Source: Flavobacterium caseinilyticum
GTDB taxonomy: Bacteria; Bacteroidota; Bacteroidia; Flavobacteriales; Flavobacteriaceae
Reading direction: 5' to 3'
Assembly: GCF_004349085.1 (NCBI RefSeq)
Contig: NZ_SMFM01000002.1
Location: 558,001-622,000 of the forward strand
DNA: 64,000 bases
Part shown: piece by piece, positions 8,391 through 18,163 of the stretch
Layout of the letters: the number at the start of each line of letters is the position of its first letter
How positions within the stretch are numbered: position 1 is the stretch's first letter
Translations under genes and position numbers: made by a program
The notes under the pieces: generated by a model
The model's input: only the letters and a program-made list of their open reading frames with translations
Database searches by the model: none
What the model was told of the DNA's origin: nothing

Positions 8391-10277
8391 TTATTTTACT
8401 TCTTCGAATTCAACGTCTTCAACATTGTCTCCTTGAGCAGCATCCCCTTGAGGTTGCGCTTCTCCTTGACCTTGTTCACCTTGAGCATACATCGCTTCAG
8501 TTGCTTTTTTCCAAGCAGCGTTGATGTTGTCAAGAGCCGTTTGAATTGCAGGAATGTCTTGAGATTGGTGTGCCATTCTCAATTCAGTTAATGCGTATTC
8601 TACAGCAACTTTATTTTCATCAGATAATTTAGAACCTAATTCTTTCAATTGAGTTTCAGTCTGGAAGATCATTCCATCAGCTTCATTCAATTTTTCAGCT
8701 CTTTCTCTTGCAATTTTGTCAGCATCAGCATTAGCTTCTGCATCTTTTTTCATTCTTTCGATTTCTTCAGCTGTTAATCCAGAAGAAGCTTCGATACGAA
8801 TATCGTGAGATTTACCAGTTCCTTTATCAGTTGCAGAAACTTTGATGATACCATTGGCATCAATATCAAAAGTTACCTCAATTTGCGGAACACCTCTTGG
8901 TGCTGGTGGAATACCATCTAAATGGAAACGACCGATCGTTTTGTTATCTGCAGCCATTGCTCTAGCTCCCTGCAGTACGTGAATTTCAACTGTTGGTTGA
9001 GAATCTGCCGCTGTAGAAAAAACTTGAGATTTTTTAGTTGGAATAGTTGTATTAGACTCAATAAGAGTTGTCATCACACCACCCATAGTTTCGATACCTA
9101 AAGATAAAGGTGTAACGTCTAACAACAATACATCTTTTACATCTCCAGAAAGAACTCCACCTTGAATAGCTGCACCAATAGCAACAACTTCATCAGGATT
9201 TACTCCTTTAGACGCTTTTTTACCAAAGAATTTTTCAACTTCTTCAGCAATTCTAGGCATACGAGTAGAACCTCCTACAAGAATAACTTCGTCAATATCA
9301 GAAACAGATAAACCTGCATCTTTCAACGCTTTAGCAACTGGTGCCATAGAACGTTTTACTAAAGAGTCAGTTAATTGTTCAAATTTAGCTCTAGTTAATT
9401 TTTTAACCAAGTGTTTTGGTCCTGAAGCTGTAGCAGTTACGTATGGCAAGTTTATTTCAGTTTCAGCAGAAGAAGACAATTCAATTTTTGCTTTCTCAGC
9501 AGCTTCTTTCAAACGTTGCAATGACATTGGATCAAGACGTAAATCAATACCTTCTTCAGTTTTGAATTCGTCAGCCAACCAGTCAATAATTTCGTGGTCA
9601 AAATCATCTCCACCTAAGTGAGTGTCACCGTTTGTAGACAATACTTCAAAAACTCCGTCTCCTAATTCAAGAACAGAAATATCAAATGTACCTCCACCTA
9701 AATCGTAAACAGCAATTTTTTGATCTTTACCTTTTTTATCCAAACCGTAAGCCAAAGCTGCAGCTGTTGGTTCGTTGATAATACGCATTACTTTAAGACC
9801 TGCAATTTCACCAGCTTCTTTTGTAGCCTGACGTTGTGCATCATTAAAGTAAGCAGGAACAGTGATAACTGCTTCAGTAACTGTTTGACCTAAATAGTCT
9901 TCAGCAGTTTTTTTCATTTTTTGAAGTGTCATAGCTGACAATTCTTGTGCTGAGTATAAACGTCCATCAATATCCACGCGTGGTGTATTGTTGTCCCCTT
10001 TTACGATTTTGTAAGAAACTCTTTTTGCTTCAGCCGAAACTTCAGAAAAAGAATGACCCATAAAACGTTTGATAGAAGCAATAGTCTTAGTTGGATTAGT
10101 TACCGCTTGTCTCTTAGCAGGATCTCCTACTTTAATTTCTCCACCTTCAACAAAAGCGATGATAGATGGTGTCGTTCTTTTTCCTTCTGCGTTAGGAATA
10201 ACAACTGCTTCATTACCTTCCATTACAGAAACACAAGAGTTGGTCGTACCTAAATCAATTCCGATTATTTTACCCAT
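8391..10277 (-). CDS. dnaK: molecular chaperone DnaK (Hsp70)
   Basis: ATP-dependent cytoplasmic chaperone that binds unfolded peptides with DnaJ and GrpE. The 628-residue protein begins [16 protein letters not shown], the phosphate-1 loop of the Hsp70 ATPase. Further signatures are [23 protein letters not shown] and [11 protein letters not shown], then the substrate-binding domain and an acidic tail ending [10 protein letters not shown]. Full length and intact. It is monocistronic here: dnaJ and grpE are not adjacent. Its upstream region has an unusual sigma-54-like element (see the regulatory entry). The antisense open frames over its 5' part are shadows. Confidence 0.99.
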   Translation of the reverse strand: MGKIIGIDLGTTNSCVSVMEGNEAVVIPNAEGKRTTPSIIAFVEGGEIKVGDPAKRQAVTNPTKTIASIKRFMGHSFSEVSAEAKRVSYKIVKGDNNTPRVDIDGRLYSAQELSAMTLQKMKKTAEDYLGQTVTEAVITVPAYFNDAQRQATKEAGEIAGLKVMRIINEPTAAALAYGLDKKGKDQKIAVYDLGGGTFDISVLELGDGVFEVLSTNGDTHLGGDDFDHEIIDWLADEFKTEEGIDLRLDPMSLQRLKEAAEKAKIELSSSAETEINLPYVTATASGPKHLVKKLTRAKFEQLTDSLVKRSMAPVAKALKDAGLSVSDIDEVILVGGSTRMPRIAEEVEKFFGKKASKGVNPDEVVAIGAAIQGGVLSGDVKDVLLLDVTPLSLGIETMGGVMTTLIESNTTIPTKKSQVFSTAADSQPTVEIHVLQGARAMAADNKTIGRFHLDGIPPAPRGVPQIEVTFDIDANGIIKVSATDKGTGKSHDIRIEASSGLTAEEIERMKKDAEANADADKIARERAEKLNEADGMIFQTETQLKELGSKLSDENKVAVEYALTELRMAHQSQDIPAIQTALDNINAAWKKATEAMYAQGEQGQGEAQPQGDAAQGDNVEDVEFEEVK

Positions 10278-10332
10278 TTTTAATATATTTAATTTTATTG
10301 TATACTTGTTTTAATGACTCGAAGTCGATAAG

Positions 10333-10432
10333 TCAATCTTTGTGCCAATGCAAAACCCTTCCTTAAATTGTCAGTTTACCTGAAAATTGGCGTGAAAAAA
10401 TCTGACAAGATGACATTTCAGAGGGTTTGTCA
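10333..10432 (-). promoter_or_regulatory. candidate -24/-12 (sigma-54-like) promoter with upstream TGACA sites for dnaK
   Basis: On the minus strand TTGGCAC, five bases, then TTGA occupies about 10333-10348. The sigma-54 consensus is TGGCAC-N5-TTGC, so only the final C is missing. Start of transcription would fall near 10322, about 45 bases before the dnaK ATG. Four half-sites TGACA/TGTCA lie upstream at 10369-10373, 10403-10407, 10411-10415 and 10428-10432, where an enhancer-binding activator would sit. No TAnnTTTG box is seen near the gene. The elements are visible; their use is inference. Confidence 0.45.
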
Positions 10433-10452
10433 TTCTGGCGGAATTGCAATCT

Positions 10453-10480
10453 GGAGCTTACTCCCGCTATCCGCTGGATG
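10453..10480 (-). repeat. partial copy of a dispersed intergenic element
   Basis: The minus strand reads AGCGGATAGCGGGA then AAGCTCC, resembling the 3' end of the elements at 28180-28325 and 42798-42885. A short open frame runs through it (to 10577) and is not taken as a gene. Confidence 0.55.
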
Positions 10481-10779
10481 TTTATATAAACTTATGCTGT
10501 TGGATTTCATTTATAAAAAAGGATACTCGTTACCAACGGACCTATCTGTAACGACCTTTTTCAGAATAAAATTTTGATAAAAAAAAGTTCTTAACCAATT
10601 AAAATATTTTTAACTATTTCCGAACAAAGAAATTGATTTAATAATTTGTATTATATTGATTATATCTTAGCAAAACTACTAAAAGTTACTTATTTGCAAA
10701 AATGAGTAATATTGTGGTATGTTTAAGCTATATTAATTCTATTATTAACGAGTGAGCGCGTTTGAATTGACAAAAGATT

Positions 10780-11543
10780 GTGAAGAAATTAGAATTCATC
10801 ATTAAATTATTACCTTTCAGAAGTATAATATTAATATTATTTAGTTCTATTAAATTGGTAATTTGCTATAAAATGTTCAATATTCAAATCGTTGACTTTA
10901 TACAGTTTTCAGAATTTCTTATATTATTTATCGACGATATGCTTTCTTATTAAATGTATTTTGGAATAGCAATAATTTTATATCTTGTTGATTCAAATTT
11001 TGAGAATGATCATAGAGTCGGAACACAAAAAATAGAGTAGCAGAACCTTAAAAAAATTATTACTATTATTTTAGCCATAATTGTTTTATTTGCCTAGTCT
11101 TTACCCTTGTGCATAGTAATTCAAATAGTGAAATTGAAACAATAACTTCATTCTGTATTAATTTTTTGCTGTGCTTGGCTTACGTTTTTTGTTCAACAAT
11201 TAAATTTAATTTTACTTATCCTTTCTTTTTAATGGTAGCAATACTAATTATGTAATTAAAGATGGTTTATTTGATGCTTATAATTTAATTGAAAGCAACG
11301 ACAAAATTAACTACGTAATTTTCTATGATGATAAAATAATTCAAACAACTGATAATATCAAATACATTGGGAAATCCGAAAAATACATTTTCATTTGTGA
11401 TATAGAAAAAAAAAGCATCAAGAATCTTACCTACTGAAAATTTAAAAGAAATCAACGTTATAAAAAATGAAAATCAAAAAAATATTCCACAATCTAGGGC
11501 GAGCATCCAGCTGATAAATACTAAAAAACAAAACAACAATTAA
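10780..11543 (+). pseudogene. degraded gene for a membrane protein, several frameshifts and stops
   Basis: Stretches of plausible protein lie in successive frames. From GTG at 10780 one frame begins VKKLEFIIKLLPFRS and runs to 11040 with a single internal stop near 10954. Hydrophobic pieces follow (around KKIITIILAIIVLFA, then FFLMVAILIM). Next comes a soluble part beginning NYVIKDGLFDAYNLIES. At a run of nine A (11405-11413) the frame must shift by one (eight A would restore it) to continue ILPTENLKEINVIKN and stop at 11541-11543. The parts would make a protein of roughly 250 residues: N-terminal membrane segments and a C-terminal soluble domain. Family not recognised. At least three frameshifts argue against a sequencing error. 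Confidence 0.6.
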
Positions 11544-11597
11544 TTTACAATATAATATTGTGACCCAAAGTTTGCACAAAAAGAGGGTAATTAAAAA

Positions 11598-11879
11598 CTA
11601 AAACAACTTATATATTCTGTGAATTGGAATCATCACACCTTGTTTTAACATCACATTTTTGTCTGTAACGCCCCAAACTGTCGTATCTACTACCATTTTG
11701 GATTCAATATCTTCAAAGAAAATTTTAATTTTAGAATGCTCTAAATTCCCCAGCGATAACGCTCTATTGATTTCACTTGTTCTGGTTTTTATTTCGTCAA
11801 CATCGTCAAGAACATCTGTCGTTGGAAATTTAAGAAGAGCGATGTCTTCTTTATCAATGCTTTTGAATTCGTCTGTCAT
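11598..11879 (-). CDS. conserved hypothetical protein, 93 aa
   Basis: Small acidic soluble protein of 93 residues without signal peptide or membrane segment. It opens MTDEFKSIDKEDIALLKFP, has a charged helical middle and a beta-rich second half with VWGVTDKNVML and IPIHRIYKL. I do not recognise a family and assign no function. The composition and clean ATG suggest a real gene, and it has near 300 bp of gene-free sequence upstream for its own promoter. The opposing frame over it has no support. Confidence 0.7.
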   Translation of the reverse strand: MTDEFKSIDKEDIALLKFPTTDVLDDVDEIKTRTSEINRALSLGNLEHSKIKIFFEDIESKMVVDTTVWGVTDKNVMLKQGVMIPIHRIYKLF

Positions 11880-12149
11880 AATTGTAAAAATTTAATTAAT
11901 TATAAAATATAGTAGTTTAGCAACGCAAAAGTTAAGCAATTTTATTAGCCATAATACTATATACAAAAATAAAACCTCCTTAGTTTGTAACTGCCAATTT
12001 TATATTAATTTTTTCACTGCTCTTGCTCTACCGCTTCTCCCAACTTTGGAGTCGTTATGAAAAAAAAAAATCCAATACAGTAAACCGACAGATAATTTTA
12101 TAATCTAAAAAACACAGTACCCCGATTTTCTACTCTTTATAAAATTCAC
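11880..12149. other. intergenic region between divergent genes
   Basis: About 270 bp of AT-rich sequence. It must hold the promoter of the 93-aa gene on minus; a near-match TAACTTTTG lies around 11923-11935 with one extra T. No hairpin, repeat or RNA gene recognised. Confidence 0.4.
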
Positions 12150-12157
12150 TATTTTTG
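12150..12157 (+). promoter_or_regulatory. -7 box of the agu operon
   Basis: TATTTTTG fits TAnnTTTG. A TTG inside it could be taken as a start codon seven codons before the real ATG at 12176; being promoter sequence, it is unlikely to be translated. Confidence 0.65.
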
Positions 12158-12175
12158 CATTCTAAAATTTTAGTA

Positions 12176-13063
12176 ATGCCAAAAAAAAAATATAAAATAG
12201 CGGTTATACAATTGAATCTTAATGATATTGCCGAAAACAACTTGAAAAAATGCATCAGTTGGGTTCGTGATGCCGCAAACCTTGGTGCCGAAGTGATTTC
12301 GTTACCGGAATTATACAGCAGTCACTATTTTTGTCAAAGTGAAGATGTAGATAATTTTGCTTTGGCAGAACCATTGTACAGTACTTCGTTTATTGCTTTT
12401 AGCGCTTTGGCAAAAGAGTTAGGCGTGGTGATTATTGTTCCTTTCTTCGAAAAAAGAATGGCTGGAATTTACCACAATAGCGCCTACATCATTGACACAG
12501 ATGGTTCAGAAGCAGGACTGTATCGTAAAATGCACATTCCAGACGACCCTCATTTTTATGAAAAATTCTATTTCACGCCAGGTGATTTGGGTTTCAAAAC
12601 TATTCCAACCAAAAAAGGAAAATTAGGAACTCTAATTTGTTGGGATCAGTGGTATCCCGAAGCGGCTCGTTTGACAGCTTTACAAGGTGCTGAAGTACTG
12701 TTTTACCCAACAGCAATTGGATGGCATCCACAAGAAAAAGAGCAATACGGCGAAAATCAACATGGCGCTTGGATGAGTGTTATGAAAGGTCACGCAGTTG
12801 CAAATGGCGTATATGTAGCAGCAGCAAACAGAATTGGTTTAGAGCAATACTTGCCTGATACGGCAGGAATTCAGTTTTGGGGATCTTCGTTTATTGCGGG
12901 ACCACAAGGCGAAATTTTGGCGCAAGCCTCACACGACAAAGAGGAAATCCTCATTGCCGAAGTAGATTTAGACCTACAAGAAAATGTGCGTCAGAACTGG
13001 CCATTTTTTAGAGACAGAAGAATTGATGCTTTTGGTGATATTACAAAAAGAGCAATCGACTAA
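12176..13063 (+). CDS. aguB: N-carbamoylputrescine amidase
   Basis: Hydrolyses N-carbamoylputrescine to putrescine, CO2 and ammonia, the last step of the plant-type agmatine route to polyamines. Carbon-nitrogen hydrolase (nitrilase) fold with the Glu-Lys-Cys triad visible: Glu45 in SLPELYSSH, Lys118 in YRKMHIPDD and Cys155 in LICWDQWYPE. About 295 residues from ATG 12176, the family length. I chose this start because the alternative TTG at 12155 lies inside the promoter box. The stop is 2 bp before aguA, so the two are co-transcribed and cover consecutive reactions. Confidence 0.95.
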   Translation: MPKKKYKIAVIQLNLNDIAENNLKKCISWVRDAANLGAEVISLPELYSSHYFCQSEDVDNFALAEPLYSTSFIAFSALAKELGVVIIVPFFEKRMAGIYHNSAYIIDTDGSEAGLYRKMHIPDDPHFYEKFYFTPGDLGFKTIPTKKGKLGTLICWDQWYPEAARLTALQGAEVLFYPTAIGWHPQEKEQYGENQHGAWMSVMKGHAVANGVYVAAANRIGLEQYLPDTAGIQFWGSSFIAGPQGEILAQASHDKEEILIAEVDLDLQENVRQNWPFFRDRRIDAFGDITKRAID

Positions 13064-13065
13064 TT

Positions 13066-14106
13066 ATGACTACAAATAATAGAAGATTTCCTGCCGAATG
13101 GGAAAAACAACAAGGGATTTTACTGTGCTTTCCGCACAATGGAAAAGACTGGCCAGGAAAATATGAAGCGGTTCAATGGGCTTTTGTAGAGTTCATTAAA
13201 AAAGTTGCCACTTTCGAAACTGTTTTTTTAGTGGTTGCCGATGAAAACCAAAAAGAAAAAGTCAATACAATGCTGGAAACAGCTCATGTTGAAATAACTA
13301 ACGTTTCCTATATCATTCATAAAACCAATAGAAGTTGGATGCGTGATTCGGGTCCGATAATCGTAAAAAACGGCACCGAAAGAGAAGCTCTGAACTTTAA
13401 TTTTAATGGTTGGGCAAAGTATAAAAACATTCAATTGGACAAATTCGTCCCTGCGAAAGTAGGTGAATTTTTAAATATTCCTGTGACTCAAGTCATATAC
13501 AAAGGAAAACCGGTAATTGTAGAAGGCGGTGCGATTGATACTAATGGAAGAGGAACTTTATTGACTTCGGAAGAATGTTTGATGCATCCGGATATTCAGG
13601 TTCGGAATCCAAATTTTACTAATGCTGATTATGAAGCAGTTTTCAAGGAATACCTTGGAATTACGAATGTGATTTGGTTAGGCAACGGAATTGAAGGTGA
13701 CGATACGCACGGTCATATCGATGATTTATGCCGATTTGTAAATGAAGATACGATTGTGACAATTGTAGAAACAGATCCGACGGATAATAACTACAAACCA
13801 TTGCAAGACAACTTAAAACGTTTGCAAAACGCCAAACTGGAAAACGGAAAATCACCTATAATTGTGGTTTTACCAATGCCAAAACGTTTGGAATTTGACG
13901 GCTTGCGATTGCCAGCGAGTTACGCTAATTTTTTGATTCTGAACAATTGTGTTTTAGTTCCAACTTTTAATGACAGTAATGACCGAAAAGCGTTGAACAT
14001 CCTGGCAGAATGTTTTCCTGATAGAGAAATCATCGGGATTAGCGCGACTGACTTTATTTGGGGTTTTGGAACGTTGCATTGCTTAAGTCAGCAAATTCCA
14101 GAGTAG
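13066..14106 (+). CDS. aguA: agmatine deiminase
   Basis: Converts agmatine to N-carbamoylputrescine and ammonia, supplying the enzyme encoded immediately upstream. The 346-residue protein belongs to the peptidyl-arginine deiminase-like (PAD_porph) family. Visible landmarks are WMRDSGPIIV, the glycine-rich GGAIDTNGRGTLLTS, the histidine motif DTHGHIDDLCRF, and the catalytic cysteine Cys339 in GTLHCLSQQIP near the C-terminus. The ATG follows the aguB stop after 2 bases. Together the pair makes putrescine from agmatine; an arginine decarboxylase must be elsewhere in the genome. Confidence 0.96.
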   Translation: MTTNNRRFPAEWEKQQGILLCFPHNGKDWPGKYEAVQWAFVEFIKKVATFETVFLVVADENQKEKVNTMLETAHVEITNVSYIIHKTNRSWMRDSGPIIVKNGTEREALNFNFNGWAKYKNIQLDKFVPAKVGEFLNIPVTQVIYKGKPVIVEGGAIDTNGRGTLLTSEECLMHPDIQVRNPNFTNADYEAVFKEYLGITNVIWLGNGIEGDDTHGHIDDLCRFVNEDTIVTIVETDPTDNNYKPLQDNLKRLQNAKLENGKSPIIVVLPMPKRLEFDGLRLPASYANFLILNNCVLVPTFNDSNDRKALNILAECFPDREIIGISATDFIWGFGTLHCLSQQIPE

Positions 14107-14133
14107 ATTTAGAATAGAATTATTAGAACATAA

Positions 14134-14170
14134 AAAAAGACTTGCAGATTTAAATCTACAAGTCTTTTTC
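14134..14170. terminator. bidirectional terminator between aguA and the M1 peptidase
   Basis: Arms of 18 bp with one mismatch (14134-14151 and 14152-14169), centred on GATTTAAATC and flanked by A and T runs. Confidence 0.85.
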
Positions 14171-14191
14171 TTTTTAATAGATGTCTAAATA

Positions 14192-16459
14192 CTATTTATC
14201 TCTCGTAAACGGTATCTTTTGTCCTTCGGGAACTGTCATGTCAAATCCGTCTAAATTGTCATTAAATTGGAATTTAAGTCCCGCTTGTTTCGACTCGAAA
14301 CTGTTTTTTCCTGTTGGTTCCACCGTAAAACTTGGATAATTGGTTATCAAAACATTTAGCGCACCATTTTTCTCTGAAAAAGTAATTTTTAGTGGCGCCA
14401 TTTTTGTGGAAAAAGTTCCTAAATAACCATCCAGAATTACATCTTTTTCAATCAAACCTTTATCTGCAGTCCAACTGTTATTTGCTGGATTACTGTCTGG
14501 TAAAACATAATCCGGGTCTAATGTAATACTTTCAATTTCTTCAGTCGTATTGTGTTTGAAAGACCAAGCTTTGTTTCTTTGCCAAACTTCAACCGGTAAT
14601 TTAACACGCGTTATTTTTCCGCTTTTCGTTTTTATGTCTAAACTTACTGGCATTGCCATTTTTTCGAAGTTTTCAATAGAAATTACAACTCCTTGTCTCG
14701 GGTCGTTTTTCACGTATTTTATCGAATTAATTCCTTGGTCTAAACGCCAATTGTATTGGAACCAACCTCTCCAAAACCAACTCAAATCTTCACCAGCAAC
14801 ATTTTCAATTGTTCTAAAGAAATCGTCCGGTTGTGGATGTTTGTATGCCCAACGCTCGATATAGGTTTTCAAAGCCAAATCAAAACGTTCCGGTCCGAGA
14901 ACTTGTTCACGTAAAATAATTAATCCAGAACTTGGTTTTGAATACGCCAAAAGACCAATATTAGCTTCTTTCATGTTATCCGGAGAACTCATGATTGTTT
15001 CAAGATTCGGACTTGTATACACTTCCGCTCTTTGATGCATATCAACTGGCTTTTCTTTGTATTCGCCATTATTAAATTCGACAGAACTCAATGAATTGAT
15101 AAAAGTATTAAAGCCTTCATCCATCCAAGCAAACAATCTTTCGTTTGACCCAACAATCATAGGAAACCAGATATGTCCAAATTCATGATCTGTAACGCCC
15201 CATAAATCCGCACCTTTTGACTCCCAGCTACAGAAAACAATTCCAGGATATTCCATTCCGCCTTCATTTCCTGCGACATTTGTAGCAGCTGGATACGGAT
15301 ATTCTAACCACTTTTTTGAATAATGCTCAATAGAAGCTTTTGTATATTCTGTTGAACGTCCCCAAGCTGCATCTCCCGCACTTTCCACCGGATAAACTGA
15401 AACAGCCAATGATTTCTTTCCGCTTGGCAAATTGATTTTTGCTGCGTCTAAAATAAATGCCGCTGATGATGACCAAGAAAAATCACGGGAATTTTTGATT
15501 TTATAATTCCATGTTTTAGTAGCTACTGAAACTATTTTAGATGAATTTTCAACTTCGGCAGCGGTACGGATAAAAACAGTTTTATCACTTTGTTTTGCTT
15601 GTGCCAATCTACTTTGTTCTAAAGTAGAATAAACCGCTGTAGGATTTAGTAATTCGCCTGAAGCAACCACAATATGATTGGATGGCGCTGTTATACTCAC
15701 ATCAAAATCACCATATTCTAAGTAAAATTCCGAAGCTCCTAGGTATGGATTTGTATTCCAACCACGTACATCATCATACACACACATGCGAGGATACCAC
15801 TGCGCAATAGTGAAAATCTTACCGTTTTTAGTTTCCAAAACTCCCATTCTGTCCGAACCTTCAAAAGGAGCTATAAAAGAAAAGTCAATTTTGATTTTAA
15901 CAGAACCGCCTTTAGCATTCAATCCTTGCGGAAGAAAAACCTGCATTCTCGTATCCGTAATCACATATTTTGCTGTTGCTTCCGTAGCGACTCCTTTTAC
16001 GGTAGTAATTACTTTAACGGATTTTATTTTATGACCGCCATCAAAAACTTGGCCTTGAGCCCCATTTCGGCTTCCTGTCAAGGGAACAATTGCATTTCCA
16101 CGAGAATCCGCTTTGAATAAATTCTGGTCTAAGTTCATCCAAACAAATGCCATTTTATCCGGACTGTTATTCGTATACGTGATGATTCCTGTACCGGAAA
16201 TTTCGTTATTTTTTTCATCCAGTTTTGCCGTTAATTTATAATCGGCACTGTTTTGCCAATATTCAGCACCCGGCTGACCACTCGCAGATCGCGTACTTGT
16301 TCCATTTTTTGAGTAAAAAAACGGAGCAAAAGCATCATGGTAATCGTACTTTGAAACTGTGTTACCAAAGGTGTTTGCTGGAGTTTGTTGCGCCATCATA
16401 GACGTAACTCCCAATAATAAAGTCAGATGTAATATGACTCCGAAACGAATATTTTTCAT
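14192..16459 (-). CDS. secreted M1 family metallopeptidase
   Basis: Zinc aminopeptidase-like protein of 755 residues with a signal peptide (residues 1-23, ending MMAQQ), so periplasmic or surface-located. The M1 zinc site is HEFGH at residues 425-429 followed by the third ligand in WMDEGFNTF. The exopeptidase-type GAMEN motif appears as GGMEYPG. The N-terminal beta-sandwich (about residues 70-290) and the C-terminal extension match the large bacteroidetal M1 proteins. Exact substrates are unknown. It is a single gene, facing the agu operon across a shared terminator. Confidence 0.92.
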   Translation of the reverse strand: MKNIRFGVILHLTLLLGVTSMMAQQTPANTFGNTVSKYDYHDAFAPFFYSKNGTSTRSASGQPGAEYWQNSADYKLTAKLDEKNNEISGTGIITYTNNSPDKMAFVWMNLDQNLFKADSRGNAIVPLTGSRNGAQGQVFDGGHKIKSVKVITTVKGVATEATAKYVITDTRMQVFLPQGLNAKGGSVKIKIDFSFIAPFEGSDRMGVLETKNGKIFTIAQWYPRMCVYDDVRGWNTNPYLGASEFYLEYGDFDVSITAPSNHIVVASGELLNPTAVYSTLEQSRLAQAKQSDKTVFIRTAAEVENSSKIVSVATKTWNYKIKNSRDFSWSSSAAFILDAAKINLPSGKKSLAVSVYPVESAGDAAWGRSTEYTKASIEHYSKKWLEYPYPAATNVAGNEGGMEYPGIVFCSWESKGADLWGVTDHEFGHIWFPMIVGSNERLFAWMDEGFNTFINSLSSVEFNNGEYKEKPVDMHQRAEVYTSPNLETIMSSPDNMKEANIGLLAYSKPSSGLIILREQVLGPERFDLALKTYIERWAYKHPQPDDFFRTIENVAGEDLSWFWRGWFQYNWRLDQGINSIKYVKNDPRQGVVISIENFEKMAMPVSLDIKTKSGKITRVKLPVEVWQRNKAWSFKHNTTEEIESITLDPDYVLPDSNPANNSWTADKGLIEKDVILDGYLGTFSTKMAPLKITFSEKNGALNVLITNYPSFTVEPTGKNSFESKQAGLKFQFNDNLDGFDMTVPEGQKIPFTRDK

Positions 16460-16629
16460 TTTGTTATGATTTATATCACAAATTAATGAAAAAAAAGAGA
16501 ATTTTGAGCTATAGTAGTAGAATTGATTCCATTTTATATAAATAAAATCTAGCTTAAATTGAATTAGAATTCAAAATTATAAAATATATTTACCCTAGAA
16601 AAAAAAATTAAATTAAAAGACGAATCATT

Positions 16630-17481
16630 TTGACAACTGTAATAAAAAATTCAATTCTAACTGCTGAAATCAAACGTTTTGGTGCCGAATTAATTTCATT
16701 AAAATCGAATCAGCATAAAGAATACATTTGGGAGGGAAATCCAGAATTTTGGGGCAAGCACTCTCCTATTTTGTTTCCAATTGTTGGTACTTTAAAAAAT
16801 AACTCCTTTCATTATAACGGAATTGAATATCATTTGTCACGACATGGTTTTGCCAGAGACATGGAGTTTGAACTAATCGAAGCGACAGAAAGTAGAGCAG
16901 TTTTCTCCATACAATCTTCTGCAGAAACTTTAAAAGTGTATCCTTTTGAATTTGAATTGCAACTGATTTATACTTTGAATGAAAACAATTTATCGATTGA
17001 ATACAAGGTATTTAACAAAGGAAAATCAACGATGCCTTTTTCTATTGGTGCGCATCCTGCTTTTGCTTTACCAAATCAATTCGAAAATTACGCTCTTGCT
17101 TTCGATAAAGAAGAATCATTGGAATATTACCTTTTGGAGAATGATTTAATTTCGAATAAGACAAAGAAATTAGAAGTTACGGATAAACAGATTCCGCTGA
17201 CTTATGAATTGTTTAAAAACGACGCTTTGATTTTTAAAACATTACAATCTGATTCATTAACGATTTTAGAAAATGAAAAACCAATTTTAAGAGTACATTT
17301 TGAGGATTTTCCAAGTTTAGGTATTTGGACTAAAATGAATGCCCATTTTCTTTGCATCGAACCTTGGTTTGGTTATTCCGATACTAATGAAAGTTCTGGA
17401 AATCTATTCGAAAAAGAAGGGATTCAAATTTTAGAATCAGATGCGACTTTCCATTCAAAATTCAGTCTCGAAATCCTTTAA
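16630..17481 (+). CDS. aldose 1-epimerase family protein (LacX-like)
   Basis: Sugar mutarotase-like protein of 283 residues, cytoplasmic. The galactose-mutarotase fold shows in GAELISLKS near the start, the basic-histidine motif RHGFARDMEFEL, and the conserved SIGAHPAFALP. The closest subgroup is LacX/YeaD-like, whose natural substrate is poorly known. The start is TTG at 16630 (residues TTVIKNSIL follow); no ATG gives the conserved N-terminus. It precedes the acetyltransferase gene by about 15 bp on the same strand. Confidence 0.88.
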   Translation: MTTVIKNSILTAEIKRFGAELISLKSNQHKEYIWEGNPEFWGKHSPILFPIVGTLKNNSFHYNGIEYHLSRHGFARDMEFELIEATESRAVFSIQSSAETLKVYPFEFELQLIYTLNENNLSIEYKVFNKGKSTMPFSIGAHPAFALPNQFENYALAFDKEESLEYYLLENDLISNKTKKLEVTDKQIPLTYELFKNDALIFKTLQSDSLTILENEKPILRVHFEDFPSLGIWTKMNAHFLCIEPWFGYSDTNESSGNLFEKEGIQILESDATFHSKFSLEIL

Positions 17482-17496
17482 TCAAAAAATGTGAAT

Positions 17497-18054
17497 ATGT
17501 TAACTATAAATTTCAGTCCATTTCCGAATTTAGAAACTGATCGTTTGCTTTTAAGGAGAGTAGATTTTAATGATATTAAGGAGATTTTGGCTTTACGATC
17601 CAATCCGGAAACCATGAAATATATTCCAAGACCTTTGCTGAAAACGGATGAAGATGCATTGGAACACATAGCAATGATTGACTTTAAAATAGAAAATAAT
17701 GAAGGCATCAATTGGGCGATAACGTTGAAAAATAATCCAAAACTAATTGGAATAATTGGACATTATCGAATAAAACCAGAACATTATCGTGCCGAAATTG
17801 GATATATGTTATTACCTGAATACCAAGGAAAAGGAATTATTTCTGAAGCAATGAAAGAAGTCTTAAATTATGGATTTAATATCATGAAATTACATTCGTT
17901 AGAGGCAGTAATTGATCCTGAAAATCATGCTTCTGCAAAAGTTTTAGAAAAAAACGGGTTTGTAAAAGAAGCGCATTTTAAGGAATATGAATTTTTTGAA
18001 GGACGATTTTTGGATAGTGTAATCTATTCTTTATTGAATAAAGTTAGACTTTAA
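17497..18054 (+). CDS. GNAT family N-acetyltransferase (RimJ/RimL type)
   Basis: Acetyl-CoA-dependent acetyltransferase of about 185 residues. The RimJ/RimL-like subgroup is shown by NLETDRLLLRR near the start, EIGYMLLPEYQGKGI (the acetyl-CoA pyrophosphate-binding strand and loop) and VLEKNGFVKEA near the end. The acceptor could be a ribosomal protein N-terminus or a small molecule; sequence alone does not say. I prefer ATG at 17497 to GTG at 17491. It lies just downstream of the epimerase-like gene and may share its transcript. Confidence 0.88.
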   Translation: MLTINFSPFPNLETDRLLLRRVDFNDIKEILALRSNPETMKYIPRPLLKTDEDALEHIAMIDFKIENNEGINWAITLKNNPKLIGIIGHYRIKPEHYRAEIGYMLLPEYQGKGIISEAMKEVLNYGFNIMKLHSLEAVIDPENHASAKVLEKNGFVKEAHFKEYEFFEGRFLDSVIYSLLNKVRL

Positions 18055-18110
18055 ATAATTATCAACTGCTATTTTAACGTAAAACATCAATCACCTGACA
18101 CATTAATTTT

Positions 18111-18118
18111 TATATTTG
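18111..18118 (+). promoter_or_regulatory. -7 box for the secreted 184-aa protein
   Basis: TATATTTG matches TAnnTTTG. The possible TTG start at 18116 lies inside it and is rejected. Confidence 0.6.
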
Positions 18119-18163
18119 CAAGTGCTCCAGCTCCACCTCGACAAAGTAATGACATTACATTTT

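Noticed and set aside
10368-10577. 69-residue open frame upstream of dnaK
   Set aside because: Overlaps the dispersed element and the dnaK regulatory sites; no coding character.
12155-12175. TTG start adding seven residues to aguB
   Set aside because: The TTG is the end of the TATTTTTG promoter box.
18116-18163. TTG start for the secreted barrel-like protein
   Set aside because: Lies in the TATATTTG box and would bury the signal peptide.
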